Assembly (NCBI GenBank): GCA_009777725.1
Contig: WRLG01000025.1
Coordinates: forward strand, 1 to 44,583
Length of the DNA: 44,583 bases
Direction of reading: 5' to 3'
Source of the DNA: Oscillospiraceae bacterium
GTDB taxonomy: Bacteria; Bacillota; Clostridia; Oscillospirales; Ruminococcaceae
Both the position numbers and the translations under genes were made by a program. The notes under the pieces are model-generated. The model had not been told where the DNA came from. It saw only the letters and a list, made by a program, of their open reading frames with translations, and made no database searches. The first letter of the stretch is position 1, and every line of letters starts with the position of its first letter. Below are positions 44,407 through 44,583 of this stretch, piece by piece.

Positions 44407-44583
44407 TAGTTTTCTTCTGCAAGTTTTACTGCTTCAATACCCGTGTTTTCAATCAATTTATTAATCAGCCCCAAAACACCTAAAACCTCAGTATTGGTGT
44501 GACTTCCTACTAAAAGATTTATCCCCGCATATTTAGAGTATTGCTGAGAATATAAACTATACTCGCCTGTTATATATGTGTCG
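44403..44583 (-). CDS. Nif3-like protein, C-terminal part (runs off the edge)
   Basis: The last 59 codons of a minus-strand gene whose start is outside the window. DTYITGEYSLYSQQYSKYAG then INLLVGSHTNTEVLGVLGLI matches the C-terminal metal-binding region of NIF3/YbgI proteins (normally ...TGD..H....GH..TE). The first His of that motif is not evident, and GHxxTE reads GSHTNTE. It is a second, divergent Nif3 paralogue beside the full gene at 4798-5586. Its stop lies inside the 74-bp inverted repeat. Confidence 0.65.
   Translation of the reverse strand, partial: DTYITGEYSLYSQQYSKYAGINLLVGSHTNTEVLGVLGLINKLIENTGIEAVKLAEENY

Overview
The window looks like chromosomal DNA from a low-to-medium GC Gram-positive of the class Clostridia, probably a gut or rumen Oscillospiraceae-like lineage. 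The evidence is the AGGAGG-type ribosome binding sites, sigma-A promoters (TTGACA-17-TATAAT) in front of most transcription units, the clade II single-chain PurL, the YqfN/YqfO-type gene pair, a CwlD-like sporulation amidase, DUF3791/DUF3990 genes and dispersed palindromes of a kind familiar from gut Firmicutes. No rRNA, tRNA, CRISPR array, integrase or transposase gene was seen.

Layout. 1-2600: a dispersed palindromic repeat and a large secreted beta-helix-like surface protein. 2700-3900: three consecutive type I toxin-antitoxin-like modules, each with a tiny hydrophobic peptide on the minus strand and a convergent antisense RNA on the plus strand; a fourth lies at 20023-20393. 3940-6650: rpsT, trmK, a Nif3-family gene and trpS, one housekeeping operon. 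6740-10700: a carbohydrate ABC importer (lipoprotein and two permeases, no ATPase) behind a long structured leader. 10800-19700: mostly housekeeping (orphan ABC ATPase, thiamine pyrophosphokinase, HPr-like protein, mtaB, a purL whose glutaminase domain lacks the catalytic Cys, trmL, DegV). 20500-26250: class A PBP, a two-TM protein, a frameshifted PIN toxin with its small partner, and lepA. 26300-28900: accessory genes (JAMM-motif protein with small partner, acyltransferase-like membrane protein, antitoxin-PIN fusion). 29000-32900: cwlD, a copper P-type ATPase and a 3D-domain protein. 33000-36900: small accessory genes, a DUF3791-DUF3990-small-protein trio, an amidohydrolase, and two tandem XRE repressors with readable operators. 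36877-40309: HdeD-like membrane protein and polA. 40398 to the right edge: an array of single-gene units, all on the minus strand (V4R-like, DUF3788/DUF3795, GNAT, GrpB, HAAS, RibD-C, partial Nif3-like), in which six consecutive junctions carry the same roughly 55-bp repeat.

The most notable systems are the right-end cassette-like array, whose genes are functionally unrelated and separated by one repeated spacer like an integron cassette array but without canonical attC cores, and the four type I toxin-antitoxin-like modules. In the latter, uniform 111-117 nt leaders hide the Shine-Dalgarno site and the antisense RNAs appear to carry a copy of the anti-Shine-Dalgarno arm. All function assignments come from reading motifs; no database search was possible.
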